Positions 20,420 through 32,244 of a stretch of 64,000 nucleotides of DNA are shown one piece after another (positions within the stretch are counted from its first letter, which is position 1; every line of letters begins with the position of its first letter). Made by a program: the position numbers and the translations under genes. The stretch is from Meconema thalassinum (lineage: Eukaryota; Arthropoda; Insecta; Orthoptera; Tettigoniidae). The notes under the pieces are model-generated. The model ran no database searches. It had not been told where the DNA came from and saw only the letters and a list, made by a program, of their open reading frames with translations. Location: contig OX336393.1 in assembly GCA_946902985.2 (NCBI GenBank), forward strand, positions 366,216,779 through 366,280,778. The letters are read 5' to 3'.

Positions 20420-23160
20420 GGTGATGTTTCTATTGGAACCAGCATGATGGTGGAACTTCCAGAACAGCGAACGAGGAGGAAGGAACCCAGGATGCCATTC
20501 CCAGGCATATCCAGTACATCCACGAAGTTGTCGACAGGGACAGATCGAACCCTGGTCTTTGGAGGAGTCCAGATGGGAATCCTGATGAGGATGATACCGT
20601 TCCGCAGAGCCAGGGATGATTATGTACAACCCTTGTTGTTGAATAGAGGGCTGAGTGAGAGCTTCTCCATTTCGTGAGTTTTTGGACACCCCTTTCTTGT
20701 TCTAGTTTCTGGTGGTATAGTAGGTTAAATGTAGTTTGTTAACCAACCGAACTCAGTGTCAGCCATTTTTATAGGTAGGGAATGTAACTAGTTTATTTAG
20801 ATGTCATTTATTTCAGTTAGAGTGAGACACCCTTGGGTCAGACATTTTGGTCAGCCCTGGTGCAGCCTGATGAACGTCGTAGAACGTCAATGCCTATCTT
20901 TTGCTAAACGTGACCGTAGTCATTTGAGGCTACTTTGTTCAACCCTATTTGGGGTGATTTTTCAAGTCTTTGCTGACTTTAGTTAGGGCAATCAGAGGCC
21001 ATGGTTATTACTTTAACTGCATTCTTTGCAGCCAGTCTTTGTTACACCCCTGATTTCGTTAGAACGGTCGTATCATTTAGGTAATCGACTGTAATTACCA
21101 GTTTTGTAACTGCATTATATTTCATTTTGAATAAGCTCAGAAGCTATTCTTGGTCAAGTGTGAACCTAATAAGTAGAAGGAATGCTTCGTTGTCTAGCAT
21201 CGAACCCAGTTCCCAACGTATCATTAAGCAGATCCAGAGTGTGGAATCTGCGCCACAATTATTATTTTGTTAGTGTCATGTGAAGACACACATTTATTTG
21301 ATGTTGTACAAGCAACTGCTGAATTATATTTTTGAGAGCAAAGAGCTCCAGTAATAGTGACATTACTATCATTTAGACGTCTTTGGTTTGGAAGACGGAA
21401 TTATATTATTGTATTCAGATTTATAGCGTGTTTTTATACACGTATTCTTCGAGGTTTTTAACCTATGGTAAAGTTTTATGAAGAGGCCAGATGCATAGTT
21501 TTATTTTGTTTAAATCGCCGGCCTTGATAGTCCAATGTGTTGTCAGTGGAGCGCAGGAATGTTATAGCCTGCCAGCGACATAAACTGGTTTGTGACCAAG
21601 TGCCCTTGAAAGCACGCCTGTATTGTGAGACAGAACTACTTTGACAAGAGACAGAATACTTGTTGTATTCGCTTTTCCTTTCATTGCAACTTAGCTTATG
21701 GAACTCAGTGTCCATTCCTGTATCTGATCACATGTTTTATAGATTGTTTTTTGTTAGTTAAACGCACTGTTGCGTGTACCGCCGTTTGACGTGTACAGTT
21801 ATGTCAGGTTTTCTATAGTAAGTTGAAGGCGACCCTGTTATAGCAGGAATTTATTGTATGAAGGTATTTTGTGTATGCCTTGTCCGGGATTGTTCCCGTG
21901 GACCAGATGCTATTGGAGGGTAACTGAATGTGCTGGCCCATCCCAGAGTTATTGAACGCGAGCTTTGCGCCGCTGGTAACTTGTGTTATTGTGTGTCCGA
22001 GTTGTTATTGCTCGTTGATTATATTCCGACTTTTGAGTCGAGGTTTTTTGGTGGAGAATGATCTCAGTGGAGACACTCCCTGCCCAGGCTATTGTCAGTA
22101 TTATTCGCCATAAACCAACGATAAACCTAAACCGACATCTTAATAATAAAACGCATAATTTTGGTAAAACAAAAGCTAACTAACGAATTCTTTCTATCTA
22201 ACTTTGTTCTTTTGCATTTTGAACCTGTTGACATAGCCGTGCAGATGAAGGTTTTTTTTTTCGTTTGTGGAAATGACTAGGACAGCTGACACTATTGTAG
22301 CGACCTGAAGCATGCTCGAACCTTGAGTTCGTAGCTTGTGGAGCGCAGGCCATGCGATGTTAGACGAAGTCTTAACTACGCAGTCGTCACCGTAACTACA
22401 CACATTAGATGACTATGGCTTACAAAGAGTAAACCAAGGTGCAGGCAGGCATTTTAATAAAACTATTGTCTATTTCATTACTTATTTATGATGTACAAGT
22501 GTACAAATCCTACATGTTACCTTATTGTGTGCTGTTAGCACGTAGTTTCTAAGAATAATTAAATGTTTTTTACATGGCTGTACACTTAGCTTTTGAATGT
22601 AATTGTTTTCTGTTACGGACGTCATCGCCGTAAATTTTGTTATTAATTGATAGGACTTAGCTAGATGAATTAACGTTAAATGTAAATGTGGAGATGGTAT
22701 CATCCTAACTTAGATTTGTTTTGCTACCCTGTTAAATGTAAATTCAGATATTAGCTTGATCTTGTAACTTGAACTAGGGACTTGCGTCGTACCATTTTCC
22801 TTGCGTCGCTGTTGTTGCTTTATTATTGTGAGATAGATCTTTCATGAGGGTTTTCCGTAACTTCTCAGGTAGGGACCTGCTCTTTATTTTTGTTTGTTTA
22901 TTAGCTTGCGGACTAGCCGATTGAAACCCTCCGAACTAGGCTAGGGGCTTGTGAATTTTATCAATAAATTTTCACGGTGTTTTACATAAGTCTGGATGTT
23001 TTATTTTCTCAGTCTAGTTTTGAGGTGAACCTTTCCTTAGGCAGTCTATGACCATCGTCACCATGTACCACGATCCCTGTGGACTACAGACTCTCGTGCC
23101 GCTTTAGCCTATTTGGAAGTTCACCTGATCCTCACGGCAATTTTTTTTAATGTCCGACGG
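20420..23160. other. T-rich strand-asymmetric tract, unassigned
   Basis: About 2.7 kb with clear T (and G) excess on the plus strand and few repeat landmarks. A polyadenylation-like 'tcaataaattttcacgg' occurs at 22960. Composition like this is seen in long LTRs, but I found no duplicate copy, primer-binding site or TG...CA pair I would trust. Confidence 0.35.
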
Positions 23161-23289
23161 GTGAGATGTTAGGGAAGTCATTGCGGTTGTTGGCTATCCT
23201 GACAGCTCCACCGACGGTCGCAATACCTGCACTAAATTGCTCATATAGAGTTGCAGCCTATCCTATTAATGCCTAAATATCCGGCCTCT

Positions 23290-23805
23290 AGTGATGACTA
23301 ATGAGAAGGTCAGCTGCGGGCTGAAAGGAAACATCTACAAATCTGTGCCTAGGACTGCGATTCTCTGTAGTGCAGAAACTTGGCCGATTACAAGAGCACA
23401 AGTGAAAAGATGGAAGTGGCAGAAATGAGAATGTTAAGGTGGATGAGTGGAGTGACAAGAAAGGATGGAATAAGGAATGATTACATCAGAGGACTCTGAA
23501 AGTGGAACTCTTAGGGAAGAAGGTCCAAGAGAGTAGCCTCCGATAGTATGGGCAAGTGCTGAGAAGAGAGGAGGACTACGTAGGGAAGTGGTTTGGGAAT
23601 CTGGAGATTGAGGGGTCAAAGAGAAGAGGAAGACCAAAAATGAGATGGAAAGACAAGGTTGCAGGGGACCTCGGAGAAATAGGATGGAAGAGGGAGCAAG
23701 TATGGGATAGACATTTATGGAAGAGATGAATCCAGCAAAGTAACGCTGACCCTACGTTACGTGGGAAAAGGCTGAGTTAAATAAGAAGAAGAAGAAGAAG
23801 AAACG
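23290..23805 (+). pseudogene. RTE-like LINE 3' end with (AAG)n tail
   Basis: Broken frames read 'GLKGNIYKSV', 'AILCSAETWPITRAQ', 'EMRMLRWMSGVTRKD', 'SLRWYGHVLRREEDYVGK' and 'RGRPKMRWKDKV', the standard post-RT order of RTE-like elements. It ends in an AAG-rich tail near 23790. Frameshifts occur near 23410 and 23500. Confidence 0.8.
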
Positions 23806-23926
23806 GCTTACGAGCCCGTGTTTCTGCAGAAGGTATTCCATTAACTTCACAACATCAACGTGGAAGGCTAGTGTAGTGTCTGGAATGGCATAGTGTCGTC
23901 TGATGAATCGCACTTCTGTTTTGTTT

Positions 23927-24428
23927 GTCGTAGTTGGTAGCATGCTGAGCTTCTATGCCCAAGATCGCGGGTTCAAACGCGGACGAAGTCGTTGGGCTTT
24001 CTAAGAGCGTTAAGAATCCCTCAGTATGCCTTCCTCCGGAGGGGAAGTAAAGCCAGCGGTCCCATATCATAGATTTATGGCATGTAAAAGAACCGTCCAC
24101 TAATTACAGTTGTGTAAAGTTAATTATATGTTATATTTGACTAACGCTCTTAGGTTCCAACGTTCGTCTCCAGGAGCCGACTGTGGTGGCATCTAGTAAC
24201 CAAGTTCAGAACTAGTTGTCGTTGACGGTGGTGTTTGGTAGCAAAAGTAGTAACTACTTGAAAATTGAATGTCTGCAGTCCTTACTTGAATTTAAGAACA
24301 GATAACACAAACTAATACAGTCATCACAATTAACACAGGTTATCAGACAAATTCTACACACACACCCAAAGTACACGGGGCTATATGACCGCGTTGTTGC
24401 AGCCCCTAAACTGAGGAACCCACCAACC
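23927..24428 (+). repeat. SINE B copy
   Basis: The head starts within the A box ('gtagttggtagcatgctgag'); body and 3' module are complete to 'gaggaacccaccaacc'. A few bases of the 5' end are missing. Confidence 0.88.
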
Positions 24429-24599
24429 TGTTCTGTTTGTAGTGATCGCGACATGTGCAATAACGTTCAGGGAGATGGGCCACCACAGACTTTACAGTCG
24501 AGAGGCACACAGGTCCAACACCGGGTGTTAAGGCATTGAGACCTATTGGATTTAATGTGAAATCACAATTAGTGATTGTTGAGGACAATATGATTGCTC

Positions 24600-24890
24600 A
24601 CGAGTGTGCTGACTAGGCAGTCAATCCAGTGGTTGCCCATTTCATGGCCAACATTGTAAATGGGATGTTTCAGCAGGACAATGCCAGCGTTTACACTGTA
24701 CGGATCTTTAGGGAAGCTGTCCACATCACAACCTTACAATGGCCCACTAGTTCCCCGGACAACAGGTCTATAGAGCATGTGTGGGACATAATGGATCGAC
24801 AACTTTCAACTTGCCTCAGCCATCCGCAACTCGGGAGCACTGACCCGTGCAGTTCAGCAAGGATTGGCCACAATTTCTCAGGAAAGGTTC
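24600..24890 (+). pseudogene. Tc1-like transposase C-terminal remnant
   Basis: 'FQQDNASVYTVRIFREAVH' followed by 'WPTSSPDNRSIEHVWDIM' matches the block carrying the second Asp and final Glu of Tc1-type transposases (QDN...SPDLSPIEHVWD). The spacing between these residues is a few residues short of 34. No TIRs were found. The frame then runs into SINE G sequence, so its later part is not transposase. Confidence 0.7.
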
Positions 24891-24892
24891 CG

Positions 24893-25112
24893 GGGGAAGG
24901 GGCGACCGTGATATTTGCCTGGAGTAGTAGTTGGAAACAGCGGAAAACCACTTCCAGGACAGCTGAGATGGGACTTGAACTCAGCTCGTCACTGTTTTGC
25001 CTCATGAGGCCGTGTGTTCCCCGGTCCAACCCTGAGACCAGAATTCAGTTTCTTGGCAGAGTGGGGAATCAAACCCAGGGCTTATGAATCTCGAGATCAT
25101 TGAAGGCGGTGA
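24893..25112 (-). repeat. SINE G fragment
   Basis: Contains the inverse head 'ttcttggcagagtgggg' with 'aatcaaaccca', and the body 'ggaaaaccacttccagga'. The 3' module is not present. Confidence 0.7.
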
Positions 25113-25140
25113 CTTTAAATTAATAATAGGAAGAAGAAGA

Positions 25141-25200
25141 ATTGTATTATTATTATTATATTATTATTATTATTATTATTATTATTATCATTGATGATGA
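25141..25200 (+). repeat. (TTA)n microsatellite
   Basis: Near-pure TTA units ending in ATGATG. Confidence 0.9.
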
Positions 25201-25970
25201 TGATTTACGACCTGTGTTCTGTCCAGAGTCCCTATAGGACTATACAATATAGTGTAGAATAGGAAGTAAGAGTTTCTCATTTCCGAGTATATCACTCTGT
25301 ACAATAATAATAATAGGCAAACATTAACAAAAATATATATATCTTATTATATAATAGGCTAAGGTGTATGTTTCACAAAACTCAAGCACCTAAACCAGAG
25401 GGAGTTAGAAGGTGTGGTTTCTACCAAAATCTTCCAAATCGTCTCAATAGTACAGGAAAAATCTTACATTTCTTGAAAAGTCAACGGAAATATATTATTT
25501 ATTTGTTTATAAAGTGCTTTATACAAATAAAGAAGACGATAGCCCCTGGAAGAACTGTGTCGCGTACAGGCCGCATAGCCCTAGAGCCGGGCGGGTAGTC
25601 TGTACACATGGGGCGCACACAACCCATTATGCGAGAGTTCTCGCTCGGGTCAGCTAGTTATATTATATTATATTACATTACATTAAATTACAGTACATAC
25701 GACCTAGTGGAAGATGTGGGATGTGGGATGCAAGACCTCTGGAGAAATAAAGAGGAAAGCGGAAAGACGCGAAGAATGGAGATGTTCTGCAAACCAATCG
25801 TCGGATTGACCACTAGACAAGAAGAGATGTTATATTATGTATTGATATCAAATTAATCATATTTGATTGAAATTGGTCCTTATTGACAAATATATTAATA
25901 AATACACAATAGTGTTATTAGCTATCCACCACAAGTCATTAAATTCAAACTAGAAGTTCTTTAAAATATT
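25200..25970. other. unassigned sequence
   Basis: Includes short TATTA/CATTA runs near 25665-25690; no coding or repeat ends recognised. Confidence 0.35.
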
Positions 25971-25984
25971 ATATTATATTATGA

Positions 25985-26312
25985 AATGAAAATCCACCGC
26001 CTGCTTCCAGTCTCCGACCGGGTCAGGAATGGAATGAATGAAGCCCCCATCTAGCGGCGAGGATATGAACTGTGCCGGCTGCCGAGGCCTGACGCACTCC
26101 TCTGGGGCAATGATTAAATGAATGACAGATGAAATGAAATAATAGTGGAGAGTGTTGCTGGAATGAAATTATTACAGGGAAAACCGGAGTACCCGGAGAA
26201 AAACCTGTCTGCCTCCGTTTTGTCCAGCACCGATCTCACATGGAGTGACCGGGATTTGAACCACGGACCCAGCGGTGAGAGGCCGGCGTGCTGCCGCCTA
26301 TGCCACGGAGTC
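25985..26312 (-). repeat. SINE E copy inside a TATTA tract
   Basis: Full copy matching 10011-10336. The left flank is a short TATTA run (25967-25982) and the right flank an expanded TATTA tract, so the target duplication is itself TATTA-type. Confidence 0.87.
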
Positions 26313-26377
26313 TATTATATTATATTATATTATATTATATTATATTATATTATATTATATTATATTATATTATATTA
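26313..26377 (+). repeat. (TATTA)n microsatellite
   Basis: About 13 near-perfect pentanucleotide units abutting the head end of SINE E. Confidence 0.95.
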
Positions 26378-26379
26378 CA

Positions 26380-27040
26380 ACTAAGAAGAAAATGAGAGTG
26401 ATAATGAAGGGAAATTTCAGGATCGTATTTATTGCATCGTAAAATGCGTTATAATTATGCCTTTTATATTACAAAAGGTATTTCTCTCCAAAGTGTCAGT
26501 CGTGGTAAAGTGAAGACGAGGAAATCTTGACGTTAAGAACATCCGCGTGAGACGACAGGCAGGATGCTGTAGTGCGCTTGTAATCGCGGTTGGCGTCCTG
26601 GGTTTGTGTGTCGAGATGTAATGAAGTTGTCAATTTCCTTTGAGATGAGTCAGTCTGGAATGCTCCGCAATGGTTGGCGCGTTCCTTGCGGCGGAAATGG
26701 AAAGGAAGTGGCACATCTCGTGTCAGAGGTTCAAAGGAATTCAACATATTATCACCCTAGCTAGATACAATGGGTAGCCTACTTTGTAACATAATAATCT
26801 TACCAACCACTCGCGTATTGTTTCTCATTCAGTCATCTTCATATTATTATACCGTTTCATTACAAGAATTGTGAGAACAATAAGATTTTGTCTAATTACG
26901 GAAGGATATGAAGTAGGACAGGCTCCGGCAGCACTTCAATAGCAATCTGCCGGTAGGTTGCCGACATATAGGCTACTGTATCTAGTAGATCCCGAAAGTT
27001 ATTTACTAAAACAGTAATCATGCTCTTCATTTCTGAGTAC
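26380..27040. other. unassigned sequence
   Basis: No recognisable feature. Confidence 0.35.
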
Positions 27041-27053
27041 TAATGTATTTGAA

Positions 27054-27371
27054 CCGGGTGAGTTAGCCGTGGTCGTTACGGCATGACTGCTGGCAGTCGC
27101 TCACTTCCGGGAGGCGAGGAGGTTCGAAACCCCCCGCCGGCAACCTTGAAGATGGTCTTCTGTGGTTTCCCATCCTCCTTCCAGGCAAATGCTGGGGTTG
27201 GTCCCTAACTATAGGCCGCAGCCGCTACCTTCCAACTTCTCGCCCTTACATTCCTCCCTGACGGTACTTGTAGCTCACCCATTGGGTGTCCGCCTCGAAG
27301 CAGCTACAAAACTGGTGAGCCGAACATGTCCTTGGACACTCCCGGCACAAAGCCATACGCTAAAAAAAAAC
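27054..27371 (+). repeat. SINE A, full copy with TSD
   Basis: Head 'accgggtgagttagccgtgg' with B box GGTTCGAAACC, central 'ccaggcaaatgctgggg', 3' end 'gagccgaacatgtccttgg' and 'agccatacgctaaaa'. The TSD 'tgtatttgaa' is at 27044-27053 and 27372-27381. Confidence 0.9.
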
Positions 27372-27381
27372 TGTATTTGAA

Positions 27382-28555
27382 TAGACTGCAACAAATGTTG
27401 ACAACAAGAAACTATATCTCGTATTTTGACCTCTTATTACCAAATATCGAAGCAATTATTGCTACCAAATTTCACACCGTCAGCGGAAAAGCTAATTTGA
27501 TGTAATAATCCACATTTTTTTTCTATAAAATTTAATTCTTTTACCGGTACCTTAAATGCTTCTTAATGTCATTGCTTGGCAGTAATGATTATGGTAAAGG
27601 TAGATCAGTAAGATCATTTCGAAATGAGAGACTTGCGGTAGACTACTAAAGCTTTCAGGTTGCCTATCGCAGAAGTAGGACATCAAATTTCAAAACCAAG
27701 AAAATATTTATGAAGGTCTTATTTGGGGGGGGGGGGGCGGGTTGGGGAGGGATTTTATTTATCACTAGTCCATTTTAAGGTGGGATTCAGAGGCTTAGGT
27801 TGGCGGACCGTGTTGTGAATAGAAGCCGCTAAATGTCAGCTCTGATGCTTTCTCACCTTTCATTTTGGGGATGGGGAGGATCTTTATAGCCATGCCCTGG
27901 ATATGATATTGCATGGGACATGCATATTTGAACAAACAGAAACATGACCGTGATATCTGCAAAGTACAGACCACAATCAAAGCATTTTTAAAGTAATATA
28001 TAGTCCTACTTAGAAATGAACAGAATAAAATCGTGACAAGACGTACCCCTCTTAATTTAAAAAAATCATTTTTGCTAGAATGACCATACTGTCCCCTTAC
28101 AAAGACATAAAATGAAATTAAAACCCCCTCCACACACATAAAACCCGTTTCAGCTTGAAAGAGTCTAAGGGCGTGCCCCATCAGACAGCGTAAAGCGATA
28201 AGCTTGTTTTGATTGTAGTCACACATGCTCAATGTTAGAAATATGTCTCGTAAATACTCGTATGATGGATTCTTCGGTTTCGAAATATTTGTTGTTACTT
28301 CATATAGAGACTTCAGATGTATTGGTCGTCAGCCCTTTGAACTATTGTATTTCATGAAAACAGTACCGTTCCATTTAAAACAATAAGTTGGTGTCGATAT
28401 TTTCTTTGTTGATTTCCAGACAAAATTGTAGCACATTGTTTAACTAGCCCCCTTAATACTATTTGAAATCTGAAAACAAAATATCAATATCTTCATTGCA
28501 TTAGACGTTACTCAGTTGTATCATCTTAGTTGAATAACCCTGCATTCAATAAGCT
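27382..28555. other. unassigned sequence
   Basis: A poly-G run lies at 27725-27738. No repeat family or gene recognised. Confidence 0.35.
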
Positions 28556-28560
28556 GTTTG

Positions 28561-28636
28561 GTGGCTTCAGTGGCGTAGTTGGTAGCATGCTGAGCTTCTA
28601 TGCCCAAGGTTCGCGTGTTCAAACCCCACCGAAGTT
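28561..28636 (+). repeat. SINE B head only
   Basis: The tRNA-like head (A box TGGCGTAGTTGG, B box GTTCAAACCCC) ends at 'ccgaag'; what follows is not SINE B body but a CRE-rich segment. Confidence 0.75.
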
Positions 28637-28672
28637 GTCTGAACGCGCGGTGAAAGGAGGGAGCTGGCTGGA

Positions 28673-29030
28673 TGACGTCACGCTCGCCGTGTCGTTGCCG
28701 TCTCGTAACTCCAGAGCTCACCAGTGAACTCAGTACACATGCACCAAGCGGTACTATGACGTCACACACCTCAGTGCATTCTCGGTATATTCGTGACGTC
28801 ACCGTAACGTAACGACGAAGTCGACTAGATCATTTAAAATTTTATGTTCGACCCTGACTATCATGTGTCTGAAAACTGTATCATAATGATGGTCATTATA
28901 ACACTATTATTCATTATGAAACAGTTTCTCCCACCAATCACAGCTCAAGAAACAAATTTTTTGACCAATTAGATAAGGATACCTTCGCGCATGCTCTCAA
29001 AATCCAACATGTCTATATAAATTACCGAAA
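28673..29030 (+). promoter_or_regulatory. candidate regulatory cluster: 3 CREs, CCAAT, TATA
   Basis: Perfect CRE palindromes TGACGTCA occur at 28673, 28757 and 28794. CCAAT motifs follow at 28935 ('caccaatcacag') and 28964, and a TATA-like 'tctatataaatt' at about 29012. The order and spacing are promoter-like, but no coding sequence was recognised downstream. It could also be the promoter of an unrecognised mobile element. Function is inference. Confidence 0.35.
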
Positions 29031-29314
29031 GTGCAGCGTCCAAATGTTCGCGTAAATAAACTGGTGAATATGAGACAAGAAATAGCACTGTACCTTAATA
29101 TACCTAAATCCAATTTCTACTCGGCGCGTTGATTTCAAACGACTACGGTGACAGTTTTGCTGAATACTGGTTCACGATCTGCACATCTGGCATTGAATCA
29201 CACAGAGCGCATGCGTCGGCCGGCCAGAGAGCTTGGAACAGGGAGATGTGCTACCTAGCGCACCACCCGATCACAAAATTCTAGTTACTGAACAGATATT
29301 GATGAATATTTATG

Positions 29315-29647
29315 TTTTTTTTTTTTTTTTTTTTTTTTTCGTGTAGCCTCCTGAGAGGCCGAGTGCAGGTCTTTCTAGTCGACGCCCGTGGGCGACCTGC
29401 GCGTCGGGATGAGAGATGGAATGGATGAAGATGAATGAAACTGGGCAAGGATGTGGAAGGAAGCGGCCGTGGCCTGTCAGAAGGTACTGTCCCAGCATTT
29501 GCCTGGTGTTGAAAATGGGAAACCACGGAAAACCATTTCAAGGACAGCCGACGGTGGGGCTCGAACCCACGCGTCTACCGAGTCAGCAGAGAGCTTGGCC
29601 CCTTGACCTAACGCTGCGCTTTAGCGCGCGTAGCCACTACTGTCGGT
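29315..29647 (-). repeat. SINE L, full copy with poly(A) tail and TSD
   Basis: The T run at 29315-29340 is the poly(A) tail on the element strand. The minus-strand head carries a B box GGTTCGAGCCCC. The TSD 'aatatttatg' is at 29305-29314 and 29648-29657. The central part contains 'ggaaaaccatttcaaggaca' (inverse of the shared core). Confidence 0.88.
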
Positions 29648-29703
29648 AATATTTATGTTAAAACATGTAATAAAGTTATAATTATCGTCGAACATAAACA
29701 GTC

Positions 29704-29823
29704 GTATGCAACTCGCCTATAATGGTAATTAAGACACTCGTATGGAAATTATAAAACTCGCTAAAGCTCGTTTTATAAAGACACTCGTGTCTTAATTATA
29801 GCCATTATAGGCTCGTTGCATAA
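29704..29823. repeat. 120-bp imperfect palindrome (MITE-like hairpin)
   Basis: 'gcctataatgg' with 'taattaagacactcg' on the left arm is mirrored by 'cgtgtcttaattatagcc' and 'attataggc' on the right; the arms meet at 'ctcgctaaagctcg'. Stem about 55 bp. Confidence 0.8.
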
Positions 29824-29827
29824 TGTA

Positions 29828-29968
29828 CTAATAAAACAGATAACACACACTAATACAGCCATCACAATTAACACTGGTTATCAGACAGATTCTACACACA
29901 CCCAAAGTACACGAGGCTACGTGAACGCGTTGTCGCAGCTTAGCTTCTAAACTGAGCAACTAACCAAA
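29828..29968 (+). repeat. SINE B 3' module only
   Basis: From 'aaaacagataacacacacta' to 'aaactgagcaactaacca'; head and body are absent. Confidence 0.8.
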
Positions 29969-29974
29969 CAATAA

Positions 29975-30478
29975 GCTGTCCATTCATAATGTCGTGGAAA
30001 ATGAAGCCAGCAATGCCAAGTCGAGTTCCATTACAATGCCATCTAGCGGCGTCTCTACAACGGCCAATACAGAGGAATAACAGCAGCAGCTACAGCGTTG
30101 TGGAATCGTTCACAAAGCGAACATTTGTTTCAACCAGTGTTCCTTCTTTTCGCTTGAAGGATCACGCGCGTTTGCAAATCTTTGTATCTGAGGGTGACTG
30201 AATAAGTGTTACGCCTCAGTTGCAGTCCTCGCATTGCACACCAAAGCGATGCATCTCTCCGCCTTCAAGAACCCATGCTAAACAATTCCATCACGCAAGA
30301 GTGTTACCGTACACGTTTTGTAGCTTTCAGGCGAGCAATTTCCTTTTTGCGCTCCATACTCGAGGACGACTATCAGTAAGATCTTGATGCACTCAGATAT
30401 CTCTTGTGGATCGACTATATTCAAGCTTGGTCGGTTAGAACACAATTATCTCCCGTCCAGAGACGCTAGTCTACTTTC
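29975..30478. other. unassigned sequence
   Basis: A 70-codon frame (29989-30201) shows no family features. Nothing else recognised. Confidence 0.35.
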
Positions 30479-30481
30479 ATG

Positions 30482-30665
30482 TAGGGGGCGTGGTGGCACA
30501 GCGGTCAAGCTGTTGGCCTCTCACTACGGCTGACCGGGTTCGAATTCCGGTCAATGCAATGCAATGTCATGTCCTGTGGTTCGGATTCCACGTAAAAAGG
30601 AGGTCCGTGGCTCATGATCTCGAGATTAACGGTCACGTAAAACTACAATCTTCTTTTCATCTTCT
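30482..30665 (+). repeat. SINE I copy
   Basis: tRNA-like head with A box TGGCACAGCGG and B box GGTTCGAATTCC, body 'ggctcatgatctcgagatta' and 'acgtaaaactacaa'. Decayed minus-strand relatives are at 50938-51125 and 54070-54185. Confidence 0.7.
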
Positions 30666-30859
30666 ACTTTCATGTAGGTACTCTCATACACACGTGCAAT
30701 ATATATGTCCTTGTTATTGTTAATTCGGTTTAGAGGCTTTGGTCGTCAGCCTCATGTACTTGGTTGTGTGCTCAATTGGGTGTGTTTTTCTGGGGACTGA
30801 GGTAGTGTAATAAATAATTATAAACCCTGGCACTACAGCCCATGAAGGGCCTGCAGATA

Positions 30860-32240
30860 TTGGGGTGACGCGTGGTCAGCGCATCGAGTCCCCTCGATCG
30901 TAAATCATGTATTGAATCGTTTTTAATGGGGTTTTATTTCAATTTTACAGATGCGTCATGGAAGATTAGAAAAAGAAAAATAAGAATTTTTCATCAGCAT
31001 GAGTGTAAATAAAGTATGACAAAGGGTCTCTCCCACATTGAAAGCCTATCTTTAAGAATTTTATCTCTGATTTTACGGTGTTGACGCCATTTGACTTGTA
31101 CAATTTTGTAAACATACAATTGATTGTGTATTTTTAAGATCGAATATGTTGGAGAGTAGGTTTGCTGCTAATGATAATAATAACTGCCGAAACATGTATC
31201 ATTTCTGAGTAGTAGATAAAAGGAATTTGTATTGTAAAGTGGACATTATCCTATAGATCTTGAACTCAATGCGGAAAAATTAGAACATGGCCAAGGTCAT
31301 GGACATACATAAATACTGGAATATGTGAAAAATAACCAGAAATAAATTGTATGAGATCAAGATTTTTGTATAGTGTTACGGACCATTGAAGAAAAAGAAA
31401 AATAAGGGATGACATCTTCTTCTTATTCTTCAACGTCCCGTTACAATATATAAATCTTAATCACATGTAATTTATTTGAGGTTATTTTTCACATATTCCA
31501 GTATTTGGAATGATTTGTGTTGACCGACTGAAAGCTACAATACTAATTATTGTTAATATGGCAACACTGAAAAATGGCTTCAAAGCTATCTCTATCATAA
31601 TATAATACGTAATGTTCCCTCACTTGCCTTCCACACATCTGGAGCAATCAAAATTGCCCGTTGTGGCACATTGTTCGCTGAAGTAGGGAATCACGGCGCC
31701 TGATACGTAGGCGCCCCTCAGTGCAGTGTGCTGAGGTTTGCCTATACAGGCGCTATTCAAAACCGCGTTACAACAGAAAACACAACAGAACGCAAGAAGT
31801 GTGCAGCAGGGCGCGACGCAGTGAGTACATGCAAATTTATGGAATAACATTTTGTGAATCACGTGTTTCTTTTTTCGTGTCTGGCCTCTAACTTAATGTT
31901 GTAAGACGGAGTGGTTGCAGCTGGCGCTTGCAGCAAGTATTGGCGCGCTCGATAATGGCTTGTCTTTTGAATACAGCATCTCTATTTCTTTATTCGCATT
32001 TGATTCAAAATATTTCCCTTTTAAAGCTTATAAGAATACTCAGTGTCGAAGTGGTTTTAGTAAACTAACTTGATATGTACTGTATAAGTTTGAAGGTATA
32101 ATGTAAGAAAACTTGCAATTTTCCATGATTTCATTTTTTGCTATATTAAGCGACAGAATATCCTTTATACGTTGAATCCAAACTGATGAACTCAAGACTC
32201 AAGAAAATACATCATGCATTGCATCAAACGGGCTTCATGT
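30860..32240. other. unassigned AT-rich sequence with a small foldback
   Basis: The only structure seen is an inverted repeat: 31309-31376 ('aatactggaatatgtgaaaa' and following) pairs with the inverse at 31441-31510. Confidence 0.5.
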
Positions 32241-32244
32241 GGAT

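Noticed and set aside
24629..25087. Whole 152-codon frame as one protein
   Set aside because: The first part is a Tc1 remnant and the later part is SINE G sequence read through.
27054..27140. tRNA genes at SINE heads (also 10260, 37900, 46211, 54631)
   Set aside because: Pol III A and B boxes are present, but cloverleafs are poor and the sequences continue into repeated SINE bodies with TSDs.
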